Part shown: positions 20,170 to 33,840 of the stretch, one piece after another
How positions within the stretch are numbered: position 1 is the first letter of the stretch
Layout: each line of letters opens with the position of its first letter
From: Fistulifera solaris
Taxonomy: Eukaryota > Bacillariophyta > Bacillariophyceae > Naviculales > Stauroneidaceae
Reading direction: 5' to 3'
Assembly (NCBI GenBank): GCA_030295235.1
Contig: AP026167.1
Location: 682,001-746,000 of the forward strand
DNA length: 64,000 bases
Position numbers and translations under genes: made by a program
Notes under the pieces: model-generated
Told to the model about the DNA's origin: nothing
The model's input: the letters and a program-made list of their open reading frames with translations, nothing else
Databases searched by the model: none

Positions 20170-21402
20170 ATGGCCAAATCACCACCACCAAGTGCGCGGT
20201 CTTCCGGCTCCGACCCTCCGCCCTCGCAATTGGAGAAAATTCTGAGCATTCTCGAAGGCTGTGAAGAACCAAATATTGCAGCCTCACGAAAATACTTCAT
20301 GAAAGACTTAATGTCATATGTTCCAAGAGCCAGAGATGAACGAATGAAAGCGAACATTACGACGCGACTGGGTCCTTTAATTCGCTGTTACACGGCCCCC
20401 GAACGTGTCCTCTTTGGCAGCCGCGCGTGCTGGTTACGGAGTGCACCCTGCTTGATTTATTCGTTGACTCTGCTCTTTTATGCTCCGAAATATGGATTAT
20501 TGGTCGAATCGACATCATCCGATTTTTGTGACAACTTCTTGGCGGAACATCCCGGAGTACTGGAATTTTGTATCAAGGTTCTCTTTTGGCGGAGTCATGA
20601 TCCGGAAATATTTGTTGAACTGGAAGATTTACGACAACGGAACTTGATTTTCCCGGGCTATGTGTATGAACAAATGCAAGATAGTGCGGTACGGATTATA
20701 GGTAGGTATGTGAATGGCAGTGTGAGACAAGTCGAAGATATGGCGATTACCGATAAATCAGACGAAGATGCCCGAAAGACAATGGAGCAGTATAGTTTAG
20801 AAAGCCAGGAACGTGCCCTGTGGATTGCGAGTCTTCCCGTCACGCGCAATGTGGAAGGTGATATGAGCTTTGCTGCGAATGTACTGGATGTTATGCTTCA
20901 TTGCGTGCAAAATCCCGATTTAGCGCAATGTCTCAAGGGATTGTTCGTCATTACCCAGAGAATAACAGTTGCTGCCGATTCAATAGCACCACTCGGAATA
21001 AATGCAATGACCAAGCTGTGTGAACTCGCGAGCCGTGTGACCGGACAGATATCGGCGAAAACAGCCCTCGACTTGATTCTAGCTGGATTTAAGAACGGTA
21101 TCGACGACGACTTGTTATGTGAGGCAGTGGACGCAAATATTCTAGAAACGCTGTTATCGCTGATAGCAAAATTTACTTCAAACAACAACAATGAGGATCC
21201 TAGGCAACAGAGGCTAGCGAGGAAATGCTTTCAAACAACAGGCAATCTTATTCAAGTGCTCAGTGATGGATCCAAACTGGATAAAACTAGTGCCGCTCTT
21301 CGCGATCATGCCAGGCATGCTCGGAAACTGGCAGATTTGCTGGTCGATAAGGGATGTCAAGAAAGGCAGATTACGATGATTATTCAAATGCTGAAAGAGT
21401 GA
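20170..21402 (+). CDS. Unrecognised soluble helical protein, 410 aa
   Basis: Not recognised. It starts 'MAKSPPPSARSSGSDPPPS', a disordered Pro/Ser head, then is helical throughout with a possible membrane-associated stretch around residues 95-115. The C-terminal half has armadillo/HEAT-like spacing of Leu and Ala. There is no signal peptide and the frame is intact. Its stop codon is only 2 bp from an inverted fragment copied from WDR24. Confidence 0.6.
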   Translation: MAKSPPPSARSSGSDPPPSQLEKILSILEGCEEPNIAASRKYFMKDLMSYVPRARDERMKANITTRLGPLIRCYTAPERVLFGSRACWLRSAPCLIYSLTLLFYAPKYGLLVESTSSDFCDNFLAEHPGVLEFCIKVLFWRSHDPEIFVELEDLRQRNLIFPGYVYEQMQDSAVRIIGRYVNGSVRQVEDMAITDKSDEDARKTMEQYSLESQERALWIASLPVTRNVEGDMSFAANVLDVMLHCVQNPDLAQCLKGLFVITQRITVAADSIAPLGINAMTKLCELASRVTGQISAKTALDLILAGFKNGIDDDLLCEAVDANILETLLSLIAKFTSNNNNEDPRQQRLARKCFQTTGNLIQVLSDGSKLDKTSAALRDHARHARKLADLLVDKGCQERQITMIIQMLKE

Positions 21403-21403
21403 A

Positions 21404-21785
21404 GACGCGTCGGATGCCAGTCGAGTCGATTGACAGCTCGAGCGTTTTGACTGGGAACAACTTCGGGGGTGCATTGGATCCACCCAAAAATTTATCCGCA
21501 TTCCAAACAGGTATCATTTTGACGACCTTGAGTCCCTTCGGATGTATCTGAACAATATGTATCATGGTATCGTATCTTTGCTCGCTAAAACCGCAAATTG
21601 TTGATCCGGTGACAAGGAAAGAGATGAGTAGGGGATGGGTAATTTGGAAAGAGAATAAACGACGGGGGATTTGATATTGTTTGCTTTGCGGGGTGTCCTT
21701 TTCGATGTCATGATGATGGGAATATCAATAATAAACGGTTGTTTTAATACTTTGCTTGCCTTGTGTATAAATTTGTTGATTGTTA
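21404..21785 (-). pseudogene. Truncated inverted copy of the WDR24 5' end
   Basis: Read on the minus strand, 21711 down to 21404 matches the start of the WDR24 gene, beginning with its ATG and 'atgacatcgaaaaggacacc' (compare 34895) and ending at the point equivalent to about 35453. About 250 bp of the parent (between about 35095 and 35350) are missing. Homology continues upstream of the ATG to about 21785 (parent about 34840). There is no complete reading frame, so this is a pseudogene fragment. Confidence 0.85.
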
Positions 21786-22079
21786 AAAAATCTAGCTACC
21801 CAACTACCAGGTAGACTATCGAAGCTCTCTATCCTCTATTCTACGAAAATTCGTGACGACGACTCCTCGTCTTTATCGGTACGGAAAATCTGTGCATACG
21901 ATGTGCGTTCCACCAAGAACGGAGAGGAGATACCATGCTTGCTTTATATAGTAGTGTAATGAAAGAATTAATGAATGATTGAATGAATAGCCAAGAGAGC
22001 CAAAAACAAAATACGGAGAAATGCGAGAGGTGCGCGGGGAATTTCTCCATAAGAATGTTGAACTGTGTTAATCTGGACC

Positions 22080-22335
22080 TGCTGTATTTTCACCTTCTCA
22101 GGAAATCTGGGCCAGTGGTATTTAGACTAACTGGTATGGTCCAGAAAATCTGGAACTGTAGTATTTTCAAACCACCAGAAAATCTGGGAGAGTGGTATTT
22201 ACACTGGTCCAGAAAATCTGGACCTGTTGTATTTTCAAACTACCAGAAAATCTGGGAGAGTGGTATTTACACTTCTTCAGAAACTCTGTAGCATTTCTAT
22301 TTTTACGTTTCCAGGAAATCTGGGAGGGTGGTATT
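22080..22335. repeat. CCAGAAAATCTGG palindrome cluster
   Basis: About seven copies of CCAGAAAATCTGG-like palindromes alternate with two spacers, one reading like 'gagagtggtatttacact' and one like 'tgtagtattttcaaac'. On the opposite strand this is the same alternating arrangement as upstream of WDR24 at 33.2-34.7 kb. It therefore looks like part of the inverted duplication that made the WDR24 fragment. GGTACC units follow at 22343-22384. Confidence 0.8.
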
Positions 22336-22562
22336 TACACAAGGTACCGGTACCGTTATCGTACAAGTACGTAGTACCCTGGTAAAATAATAAAGCGGAG
22401 TGCCCACGCGTAGCATCAAACAATAATAATCGTCAGAATCTAATCTTGACATTCGACTGAATTTTCCACTTTTCATTCACATATAATTCATTCATCAAAC
22501 AGAAATGCATACTTACTTATACGTAACTTAAAATTTGTAAACCGCTAACTAAATACCCCATT

Positions 22563-25500
22563 ATGTCGGAAGCTCGGAAAACAGATAGAGAAGAACAGAA
22601 CACTCCGCATCGGCTGACTTCTTTGCTTCCTTCCACCGGAGGAGGTCTCATACCAGGGACCGCCGCGACGTCCAATAATTCCGGAAAGTCGCTGCTGGGC
22701 TTGGATCAATTGGCGGCTGCCAAACGAGACGAAAAGAAAAGTAATGAGCGCAACTACCGGAGGCCAATGGATGAGACGCCATCGCATCCCGGTGGAGTGA
22801 ATCGCGCATTGCAAGCCATGAAACGACACGTTAAGAGACCGTTCGCAGGAGGCAACAATCGACAATATCAAAATTCAAATCGAGATTATGAACACCGTCA
22901 AAGAGAAAGAGATGATAGAGAATATGGCGAAGGAGGTGGACAGAGAAGTTACGATGATCGAGGAAGACAGAGAGATTTTAAGGATCGTGGAAGACGTGGT
23001 GATCATTACGACAGAAGGGACCGTCATCAGGAAAGTAATTTTCCAGAAAGATATCGTGAAGATGACAGGCGGTCTCGAAGTCGAGAGTTCGACCGGAATG
23101 ACAGAAGAAGAAACAATGACGAAATGCCCGCTCCGCCCAATCGTCCTTCAACTGTCACACCTTCTTCCTCAAATAACTCACGATCCACCTCAGCCCGCGG
23201 AAGAAATGAGCACAACAACTCCAGAGCGGATCGATCGTTTTCGGCAAGTACGCAAAGCCGCTACGGGTCTTCTGTGGATGCACCTACCCCAATGAGAATG
23301 CCCCCACCGGCGCGTACGCCATCGCATATACCGACGTCGTCTTGGGATGTCGAAACGCCCGCTCGAGCCAAAGCAAGTGACGACCCGGACAATGCTTTGA
23401 CATCTCCAGGTGATGAATCGTTTGAGCGTCAATTTTACTTGCAAGAAGATGAAGGTCATTATGTACAGGATGCGGATGAGGGTGACATGGGTCGCTTCTT
23501 ATTCAACAATCCCAAAATTGAAGCCCGTGAGAAAGAAATGGAACAAAAGAGGCAACAAAACGCTACGCTTAGAAGAAATCCCAGACGATCTGCTATGGAA
23601 GATGACCAGGAAGCATGGGAGAATAATCGACTGCTGTCATCTGGGGCTGCAGTTACAGGGGAAGTTTCTTTGGATATGACAATGGAAGAGGACACAAGAG
23701 TGACCTTGATAGTTCACCAAGTTAAACCCCCTTTTCTGGATGGACGCGTTAGTTTTTCAACGGTTCGCGAAGCTGTTCCCACGGTGAAGGATGCAAGCTC
23801 CGACTTTGCGAAGATGGCGAGAGAAGGATCTGAAACTTTACGATTCATTCGGGCCAGTAAAGATAAAAATGCCATGCGACAGAAATTTTGGGAGTTGGGT
23901 GGAACCAGAATGGGCGACGCTGTTGGAATAAAGGAAAGCGAGAAGCACAGAGACGAGCAAGAGGATGACAATGCAGCTGAAGAGAACGCCGATGGTGAGA
24001 TCAACTACAAGAAAAGTACTGGTTTCGCTGAGCACATGAAAAACAATAAAGATGGTCCTGTCTCCGATTTCGCTAAACAGAAATCGATTCGAGAACAGCG
24101 AGAGTTTTTACCCGTGTTTACAGTCCGCGAAGAACTGTTGAATGTGGTGCGGGAAAACAACGTTGTTGTTATTGTGGGAGAGACGGGATCTGGTAAAACG
24201 ACGCAGTTGACTCAATACTTAATGGAAGAAGGCTATTGCGAGTTGGGATTGGTAGGATGTACCCAACCAAGGAGGGTTGCAGCGATGAGCGTTGCTAAAC
24301 GTGTGAGCGAAGAAGTAGCCGCTTCAATCCAGGAGAAAGGGGGGACGCTGGACGAGAAAACAGATCTTGGAGGTATCGTCGGTTACTCGATCCGTTTCGA
24401 AGACTGCACCAGTGAGCACACGTTAATCAAGTATATGACGGATGGAGTTCTACTCCGAGAAGGTCTGAACGATCCTGACCTAAATAAGTACAGTGCGATA
24501 GTGTAAGTGAATCGCGCTTGTCATTGCTGACTTGTTGTCACATCGGTCTCACTTTTTTTTCGCTTAGGATGGACGAGGCTCATGAGCGTAGTTTGAACAC
24601 GGATGTTCTTTTCGGGATATTGAGAAAGGTCGTGGCCCGGAGGTCGGATTTGAAACTAATCGTTACCAGTGCAACATTGAGTGCCGACGTGTTTAGCGAT
24701 TTCTTTGGAGGAGTTCCGGTCTTCCGTATTCCAGGGCGAACATTTCCTGTTGAAACATTCTTTGCGAAATCTGTGCAAGAAGACTACGTCATGGCTGCAG
24801 TCAAACAAGCTATGCAGATTCATTGTAACAGTCCTCCCGGGGATATTCTTATCTTCATGACTGGCCAGGAAGATATTGAAGGAACTTGTCAGGTTCTAGC
24901 TGAGAAAATGGAGAAGCACGCAGCAGATTCATCACCCTTGCTCGTACTACCTATGTACAGCCAGCTTCCAGCTGATCTCCAAGCTAAAATATTTCAAGCA
25001 GCTCCAGAGGGTACCAGGAAGTGTATCGTGTCCACCAATGTCGCTGAAACGAGTCTAACGGTTGACGGCATTAAATATGTGATTGACGCCGGATATTTTA
25101 AGCTGAAAGTATACAACCCAAAAATTGGAATGGATGCCTTGCTGGTAACTCCCATCAGCAAAGCGAACGCAAAACAGAGACAAGGCCGCGCGGGAAGAAC
25201 GGGGAAAGGATTTTGCTTCCGACTTTACACTGAGATTCAGTTTCGAAATGAAATGATGGAAAATACTGTTCCCGAAATACAAAGGACCAATCTGAGCAAT
25301 GTCGTCTTGCTCCTCAAATCACTTGGCGTTAAAAACTTGCTCGACTTTGACTTCATGGACCCTCCTCCCCAAGATAATATAATGAATTCCATGTACCAGC
25401 TGTGGATTCTCGGAGCACTGGACAATACTGGTGACCTGACTGAAACTGGTCGAAGAATGGTTGAATTTCCCTTGGACCCGCCGTTGAGTAAAATGTTGCT

Positions 25501-26305
25501 CTATTCACATGACCATGGATCCTGCTCTGCCGAAACACTGGTGATTGTCAGCATGTTGTCCGTACCCAGTGTCTTTTTCCGGCCGAAAGATCGAGAGGAG
25601 GAAAGCGATGCTGCACGGGAGAAATTCTTTGTCCCTGAATCCGATCATCTTACGCTATTGAATGTGTATATGAGAGCCAAACAATACAAGTTTGATGCGG
25701 CTTGGTGCACACGTCACTTCATCCACTCGAAAGGGTTGCGGAAAGCACGCGAGGTCCATGCCCAGCTTGTCGATTTGATGAAGCAGCAAAAACTCGAGCC
25801 TAGATCATGCGGCAACTCTTGGGATGCCATTCGTAAGGCAATCTGTTCCGCATACTTTTACAATTCTTCCAAAATCAAGGGAATTGGCGACTATGTCAAC
25901 ATGCTGACGGGTATTCCAGCAGCTCTCCATCCAAGTTCATCCTTGTTTGGATTGGGTTTTACACCTGACTACGTCTGTTACCATGAGTTGATATCGACAA
26001 CGAAAGAGTATATGTCCTGTGTAACCGCTGTAGATGGTGAATGGCTAGCAGAAGTTGGACCAATGTTCTTTTCAGTCAAAGAATCGTACGATAGTATGCT
26101 GGCACGTCGTCAAAAACAAAGACAAAATCAATCTTCTATGGAGGAAGAACTGCGGAAGAAGCAAAAAGAGGAGGAAGCTAAAGAGGAAGAGATGCGTGCC
26201 AAACTGTCGTCTCTTCGTCGCAGCCAGGCCGTTGCGACACCAGGTCGCTCTGCGAATGCAACACCGCGATTCATACCGAAGAAACGAGGGCGACTTGGAC
26301 TCTAG
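22563..26305 (+). CDS. PRP16: Pre-mRNA-splicing DEAH-box ATPase PRP16 (DHX38)
   Basis: Two exons (22563-24502, 24568-26305) with a 65-bp intron that splits the DEAH motif codon region give 1225 aa without a frame break. The N-terminal third is Arg/Asp/Glu/Ser-rich, as in metazoan DHX38. The helicase core has Walker A '[10 protein letters not shown]', 'MDEAHERS' (DEAH box), 'TSATLS', and motif VI '[12 protein letters not shown]'. HA2 and OB-fold regions follow, then a basic tail. PRP16 drives the remodelling of the spliceosome between the two catalytic steps. Confidence 0.9.
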
Positions 26306-26640
26306 TTGGTGGCAACTTACGAACGGAGTTAGCATGCAGATAGAACAACGAAGTCTAGAACGGATTACTGGCTGATCGCCGGATCGAACAGAGAACCGTG
26401 TATATGCTTTGGTTTTTACGACGTCACACTTTAGATAGGCAACAAAGTTGAAGCTGCAGCCAAGGGGAGTTCCCTAAGTTCGTAGTGTAATGGTCTAGAC
26501 GTTGTTTAAAAGCAAATTATCAACCTCATAGCTGTCGAGGACCGTCACAAAACTCTTGAAATGAAAACGCCGTTCTAGCCAAATTTTGGAAGCCCGGTAC
26601 TTAGTTGTACATTAATTCCTACAGTATCTTCGCTCTGACT
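26306..26640. other. Intergenic stretch
   Basis: 335 bp between same-strand genes. No gene, repeat or RNA was recognised. Confidence 0.4.
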
Positions 26641-27282
26641 ATGCTGACACCTTCCGCATCGAACTGTCCATTTTCGTCACGTGCTGGAAGTTCTTTTCTT
26701 CTTCATTGTAATGGGAAAGGGGAAAGGTCTGAAAGATACTCTTTACATAGTGCAGGGCCCAGCAAAGGCGACGAAACTCATACGAAAAAACAAAAGGGAA
26801 CCTTGAAAGGACCATCAGTCATGATTGCTTCGCGAGTTAATGCGAAGAGTCCCTTTGCCCTCGCACGATGGTTGAGTTCATCGTCAAAGAATTCCAACAA
26901 TACTCCGCCCGTATTGAATGTCCCGCCAGTTTACATTCATCCTCTTTCTCAGATTGTTTTGCTTTACTTTCAAAATGAATGCCACTCTTGGATTTGTGCA
27001 CACAACTTTGATCTCTCTCTAACCCTTCACCGAGATGGAACGTTTGTGCTACGAAGTGGAACGGCCGACGATGCTCCCCGGATTTGGACGTATTACGACC
27101 CAATGGACAAGAAGCACTGGCTTTCCTACAATAACAAGGACGACATTCAACATCGATTCCTTTTACAAGATAACTTAATGCCCGCTTGGCATGGGAATCG
27201 ACGCAAGAGCTTGGCGGAACGAGTTCAAGAATCGGTGGTCGCTTTGATGGAAAGTGCCGATCAAGACTTGCGAAAAGAGTGA
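26641..27282 (+). CDS. Unrecognised protein, about 213 aa
   Basis: Not recognised. The ATG at 26641 opens a Ser/Cys-rich head, then a basic Ser-rich region ('LARWLSSSSKNSNNT') that could be part of an organellar leader. A compact segment with 'HRDGTFVLRSGTADDAPRIW' and 'YYDPMDKKHWLSYNN' looks like a small beta-rich domain. The C-terminus is helical. The coding frame is open for its full length. Confidence 0.5.
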   Translation: MLTPSASNCPFSSRAGSSFLLHCNGKGERSERYSLHSAGPSKGDETHTKKQKGTLKGPSVMIASRVNAKSPFALARWLSSSSKNSNNTPPVLNVPPVYIHPLSQIVLLYFQNECHSWICAHNFDLSLTLHRDGTFVLRSGTADDAPRIWTYYDPMDKKHWLSYNNKDDIQHRFLLQDNLMPAWHGNRRKSLAERVQESVVALMESADQDLRKE

Positions 27283-27486
27283 TTGTCTGATGACATATTG
27301 TACTTCTGGATAAAATGTATCACTGAATCATTAAACATCCAATGAGAACTTAAATATAACACGAAGTAGTTAATTGTCTTCGAAGCGAAAACTCATAAAA
27401 TACTGAAATAAATGCCTTGTAGGTGGATAATACGATCTACCTGAATGATTGATTTCATAGACGAATGAAAAGATCAGTTTTCTACA

Positions 27487-28329
27487 CTAGTTTGAATAAG
27501 GCACAATATGACAGCCTAGCAAGCCACGACCAGCCCAAGGTCTTGGATTGAGATGAATCGTTACCACTTCGGTGGTATTCCGTCGGATGGTCAAGGGGAT
27601 TGAAGACATTTCAGCCGCCGCTTTCGGAAGAATTTCTCCCACCGATTTCAATGGATCACTACTTTCATCCAACGTTATATTCCCAAACCGCAGTATCAAA
27701 TCATTTTCGGCCAATCCTGCTTGGAAAGCCGGGGACTGGGGTTCGACCGCGTTGACACGAGCAAACGGCCGAGAAGGGATCTTTGGAAGAACGGATGGTT
27801 CGTTAGCAGGGGTAATACTGCTAGCTGGAACGACTCGATTGTCCGCTTCGACTTGTACCACGTTGTCGGCTAATAGCTTGTCAAACGAGCGATTTTCGCC
27901 ATTCGGGGCACCGGCCATACTTCCATCCCAATTCTTAACCACCCATTTCTTCGAAATCGGGTCATATTTGGGCAATGGTTTCGGCTGTAGTCGAGCTTCC
28001 AGTTCGGCTTTTTCTTCGAGGGCTTTGTTGGGGTTTTGGAGAGCAGCTAGTTGTTGTAACGTTCGTTCTATATTCTGCATAAGACCTTTGTGATCCGTCC
28101 GAATGACACTGAGTCGACCTCGTAAAACCCTGGCTCGATAAACATCAATATCGGCTCTCGGAAATCCTTCTGCATCGGTCAAAGGAGTATCAACGCCCAT
28201 CGGTTCACCGTTCGATCGATCAGTCAATTCCGATACGATAGCATCCGCTTCGAGCTCGAGTGATTGACGCTGTACATTGAGGCGCTGCAACGAATCTTTC
28301 ACTTGCTGAATGAGGTCCTGACTCGTCAT
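27487..28329 (-). CDS. PSMD9: 26S proteasome assembly chaperone PSMD9 (Nas2/p27)
   Basis: A 280-aa protein. The N-terminal coiled coil ('MTSQDLIQQVKDSLQRLNVQ') and the motif 'GFPRADIDVYRARVLRGRL' are typical of Nas2/p27. A C-terminal PDZ domain follows (about residues 175-270: 'FARVNAVEPQSPAFQAGL', 'DLILRFGNI'). The start at 28329 was chosen because the conserved protein begins there; an upstream in-frame extension overlaps the tRNA gene. Nas2 escorts the ATPase RPT5 during base assembly. Confidence 0.85.
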   Translation of the reverse strand: MTSQDLIQQVKDSLQRLNVQRQSLELEADAIVSELTDRSNGEPMGVDTPLTDAEGFPRADIDVYRARVLRGRLSVIRTDHKGLMQNIERTLQQLAALQNPNKALEEKAELEARLQPKPLPKYDPISKKWVVKNWDGSMAGAPNGENRSFDKLLADNVVQVEADNRVVPASSITPANEPSVLPKIPSRPFARVNAVEPQSPAFQAGLAENDLILRFGNITLDESSDPLKSVGEILPKAAAEMSSIPLTIRRNTTEVVTIHLNPRPWAGRGLLGCHIVPYSN

Positions 28330-28462
28330 ACTTTCCGATAGGATATTTGCATAAATGATACTGGTAAAAGGAATGTCAAGAGAGGTTCTTGACATAACAC
28401 AGAAATAGGCAAAAATCAAACGAACTGCATCGAAACGTCCAGAAAACTGTGGCACACAAAAA

Positions 28463-28534
28463 TGGAGGATAGATGATTCGAACACCTGACCTATCGCATG
28501 CAAAGCGATCGCTCTGCCAACTGAGCTAAACCCC
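28463..28534 (-). tRNA. tRNA-Ala (UGC anticodon)
   Basis: The minus strand folds as a cloverleaf: D stem GCTC/GAGC, anticodon stem ATCGC/GCGAT around loop TTTGCAT (anticodon TGC), and T arm with loop TTCGAAT. The A box (TAGCTCAGTTGG) and B box are good, and T5 follows as a Pol III terminator; no CCA is encoded. It is 72 nt. The acceptor pairs well, including the G3:U70 pair that identifies tRNA-Ala, only if the G4 run at 28531-28534 were five Gs, so one base is probably missing. Confidence 0.85.
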
Positions 28535-28805
28535 TAATTATCTTTATTAGTAAACTTTTATTTTACATACTGTTATTGTTATTATAATGATAAAAGAGTA
28601 AAAACAATGATCTACGGAGTAGCATTATAATCTTTCAACGGCCAAGCAAGGAGCTTTAAATAAACGAATGTTAACCGGGCCCTATAAGAGACCATCGGTA
28701 AAGTACCGGTACTGTACTTTTGAAGATATTATCTCAATCTACAAGAATGCGAAGTGAAGCTAAAAGCATATACGGACGAAAAACTATCAATTCATTTATG
28801 ACTAG

Positions 28806-29627
28806 CTAACGAATGAATTTGTCCAGGAAGCGCTTATGGAAATCGTTCCGTATGGTGTCGTTGATGAACCGCTTCTTCGGCTTAGGTTCGTCCTTTGCCT
28901 GATTACGAAAGACAACATCTGTCGAAGAATTGATGGTGGGTGTTAGGATGCATCATACACTTGCTAAAGAATCGAAATGGAACAAGTAGTCGGAAGAAGT
29001 AGGCGATTGATTCATACGTACCATCATTCCATTTCCTCTTGATTTGCTGTCCAAACGAATCATTCAAAAGCGGATTCCCGACTATAGCAGCCTCTTCTTG
29101 TCTTTCATGTTCTTGTGCCTCTAATTGTTCCTGTTCCTTCCTTTTCGCTTCTTCCCGTTCGGCCCGAATTTTCGCTAGTTCCGCTTGTAATGCCGCCTCA
29201 TCATCTTCGTCATCGTCACTGGAATCACTATCATCTAAATCCGAATCCTCCGCATCCAAATCACTCTCTCCTTCTCCTTCTCCATCATCTTCCACATCCG
29301 AGTCATCGTACTTGGCTTTCAGCGCCACCTCATCGACTTCGGCCGTTTGTTTCAATAAACGCTGCTGCGCTCGTTCTTCTACCGCCGGATCCAAAGGACG
29401 ACGACGAATCTTTTGCATCGCCGATGCTTCTACTTCTTCTAACGCCATCAATGACTTGCGGAGCGCCTCTTTTGTTCTAAATTGTTGTTCTTGCGGTATT
29501 TCAGGGTCGTATGGGCGGGGGCGGCGTAGACGGACCGACCCGCCGACGAGAGTCCTCCGGCGGACCAACCGCCATCTTCCGATCGACCAACGGCGGCTTT
29601 CCACGTGGGGCGGTGTGCTGTTGTCAT
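28806..29627 (-). CDS. CWC15: Spliceosome-associated protein CWC15 (Cwf15/AD002), with one frame break
   Basis: Exon 1 (29627-29022) begins '[15 protein letters not shown]', the invariant CWC15 start. A middle acidic block and a Glu/Lys coiled coil follow, with 'NPLLN' and 'IKRKWND'. A 103-bp intron (29021-28919) leads to exon 2, ending 'DVVFRNQAK', '[19 protein letters not shown]', the conserved C-terminus. The frame breaks at 29488-29489, where one missing A on the coding strand restores it. Corrected length is about 239 aa. CWC15 belongs to the PRP19-associated complex. It is divergent from SRP54, with a GGTACCGGTAC unit at 29779-29791 between them. Confidence 0.87.
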
Positions 29628-29638
29628 TGTGGTTTTGA

Positions 29639-31564
<1,926 letters not shown>

Positions 31565-31714
31565 ATTTGCTGGAGCAAGTTACATGCTAAATTCGATAAT
31601 CCATTTTAGCGTGTATCCCAGGCCAGTGAGCCGCTTTGTCGACTGCAGCATTTTGAAGATAGTCATTTATTAAAGCTATCAAAACAATTATAACTGGTAC
31701 TGTTTAGGTTACAA

Positions 31715-33002
31715 TCAAATCATATTCGCGCTAGCATCGCTGGGTTCTCCGTCACTATCGTCTCCTCTTCCTTCTTTCCGACTGGCTTGAAGACGCCAAA
31801 CGGCTGCCAGTATACTCCCCAAACAAGAATGTGCCGTCGCCGACAGAGCTCCCGGCAAACTGGCCAATGGCGGAGCTCCAATCGAACGTGCTAGCACGAC
31901 AGCCAGTGCCGAGTTTTGCATGCCCACTTCGATTGATATGGTGCGCGAGCTCCGTTCGCTGCGCCCGAACACAACGCGTGGGATCCAGTAACCTCCAGCG
32001 AAACCGAGAGCGTGAAGTAATAGGACCGCGGGCAAGAGAGCACGGGGACCTGCTTCTCCCAACAACAAGGCCGCATTTTGAGCAACAACGCCACCGCAAA
32101 TCAGAGCCACCAGAAGGACGGAAGCAAAGGTGTAAAGCGGCTTAGGAACCGAGCAACACGCGGTAATTTGGCGTTGAGCACCATTCCTCCGAGCACGGGT
32201 ACTAAAACAACTCGCGCTGTTGCTTCACACAAAGCCATACCAGATACTTGTATATTGGCCCCCACCAAGAATTTGACCAAGAGTGGTGTCATGAATACGG
32301 CCATCATGGTGGAGATAGCCGTCAAAATGACAGAAAGAGCCACATCGGCCTGGGCAATGAGAGAGACTAGATTCGAAGCGGTGCCGCCGGGAGAAGCTCC
32401 CACCAAACACAATCCCAAAAAGAGAGCGGAACCGGTAGACGAGACCGCTGGTTGCAATAATAATTGACCTACAGTCCAAGCGGCCAAGGGCATGATAGCG
32501 AATTGACAAATCACACCGAGGGGTACGGACTTCCAATCGTCTGTCAACACTTTTTGAAAATCCTTTGTTTCCAAGGTGAGACCCGTTCCGCACATGACAC
32601 TGGCCAGCATGATCGAAATGATATTGCCTTGATTCACCCAAGTGAGTGTAGAAGGGCTTACTAGTGCAAGAATAGCCGCAGAAAGAACGAAGAGAGGAAA
32701 CAGTGATATGCATTGCGAAAGGATTCGATCTACACGGTTGTTATTAGATTGCGGATTATTGTCTGTTGCGTCCTTTCATGAGCTGCTTCGGATGCAGCAG
32801 CAAGTAATTTGACGGTCGGTGATTGTTCTCGATTAAGTTTCGATGAAGATTGCGTCGCATAGTTGAAAACAGAAGTTGCTCGAATGTTGATCGGCTTATG
32901 TCGGGATGGCTTAATTGAAAAGTATTTTGTCATCAACGCATCATTTGATGGCAAAAGGCACACCAGCCCGCAGACAAGCGCAGTTGGGAAGAACCTCAAC
33001 AT
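31715..33002 (-). CDS. Bile acid:sodium symporter (BASS) family transporter, with two frame breaks
   Basis: Begins with a hydrophobic leader ('MLRFFPTALVCGLVCLL'), then a polar linker and eight or nine membrane helices. Signature stretches are 'SVMCGTGLTL', 'GASPGGTASNLVSLIAQADV' and 'EVGMQNSALAVVLA'. Single missing bases in 32774-32776 and 32126-32128 must be assumed to join the three frames; the corrected length is about 429 aa. BASS proteins of plant plastids move pyruvate, 2-oxo acids or glycolate with sodium. Plastid location here is only suggested by the leader, and the substrate is unknown. Confidence 0.8.
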
Positions 33003-33840
33003 CTTCGAAAACGAATTAATGGATTGCAAGTCGTTTATAAATAAATAATAAAGAAGCGATGATGATCCACTTGATGTTGTCATCAAAATAACGAAGGAAT
33101 TGAGCACGGATTCGGTCCCTGGGAATGTTCATAGAACATTTGAGAGGTCAAAGTTATCGTTAAAGGCCCTGAAATATAAATCATGGAAAGGGGGGATCGG
33201 GGATCGTGAAATCGTTAAATTGTCCCATTTTTTGGGTACGTGTGAATATCACACTCCCAGATTTCCTGGGAATGTAAAAGTTCAAAAAGTTCAGATTTTC
33301 TGGAAACGTGAAAATACCAGACCCCCAGATTTCTGGGAGTACGTAGTACTACGTATGAAGAAACAGCAGGTGCAGATTTTCTGGAAGAGTATCACTCTAG
33401 CTAAAGCTTACTCAGCACGGGGCCAGCTTGAACTATTTGTAAGAAAATGAAAATAGACAACGAGAAAATCAGTCCAAATGTCGAAATTGCATTCTAACTT
33501 TAGGAAATTAGAGAATGAAAAAGACTTTAGTTTGAGGTTTGTCATTTTTTATCACTAACTACTGGTAAATGTGGTGAATACCACGACTTGCTGGGAACGT
33601 AAAAATACAACTGGTCCAGATTTTCTGGAACAAAATTGGAAACATCGCAGGCCCAGATTATCTGGGAATGTGATAATACAACTGGTCCAGATTATCTGGA
33701 CCACATGTAAACTGTAAACACCACACGCCCCGATTTCCTGCGATAGTAGAAAAACAACAGGTCCAGATTTTCTGGTCCACGTGTAAACACCTCACGCCCA
33801 GATTTTCTGGGAACATGAAAATACAAATGGTCCAGATAGC

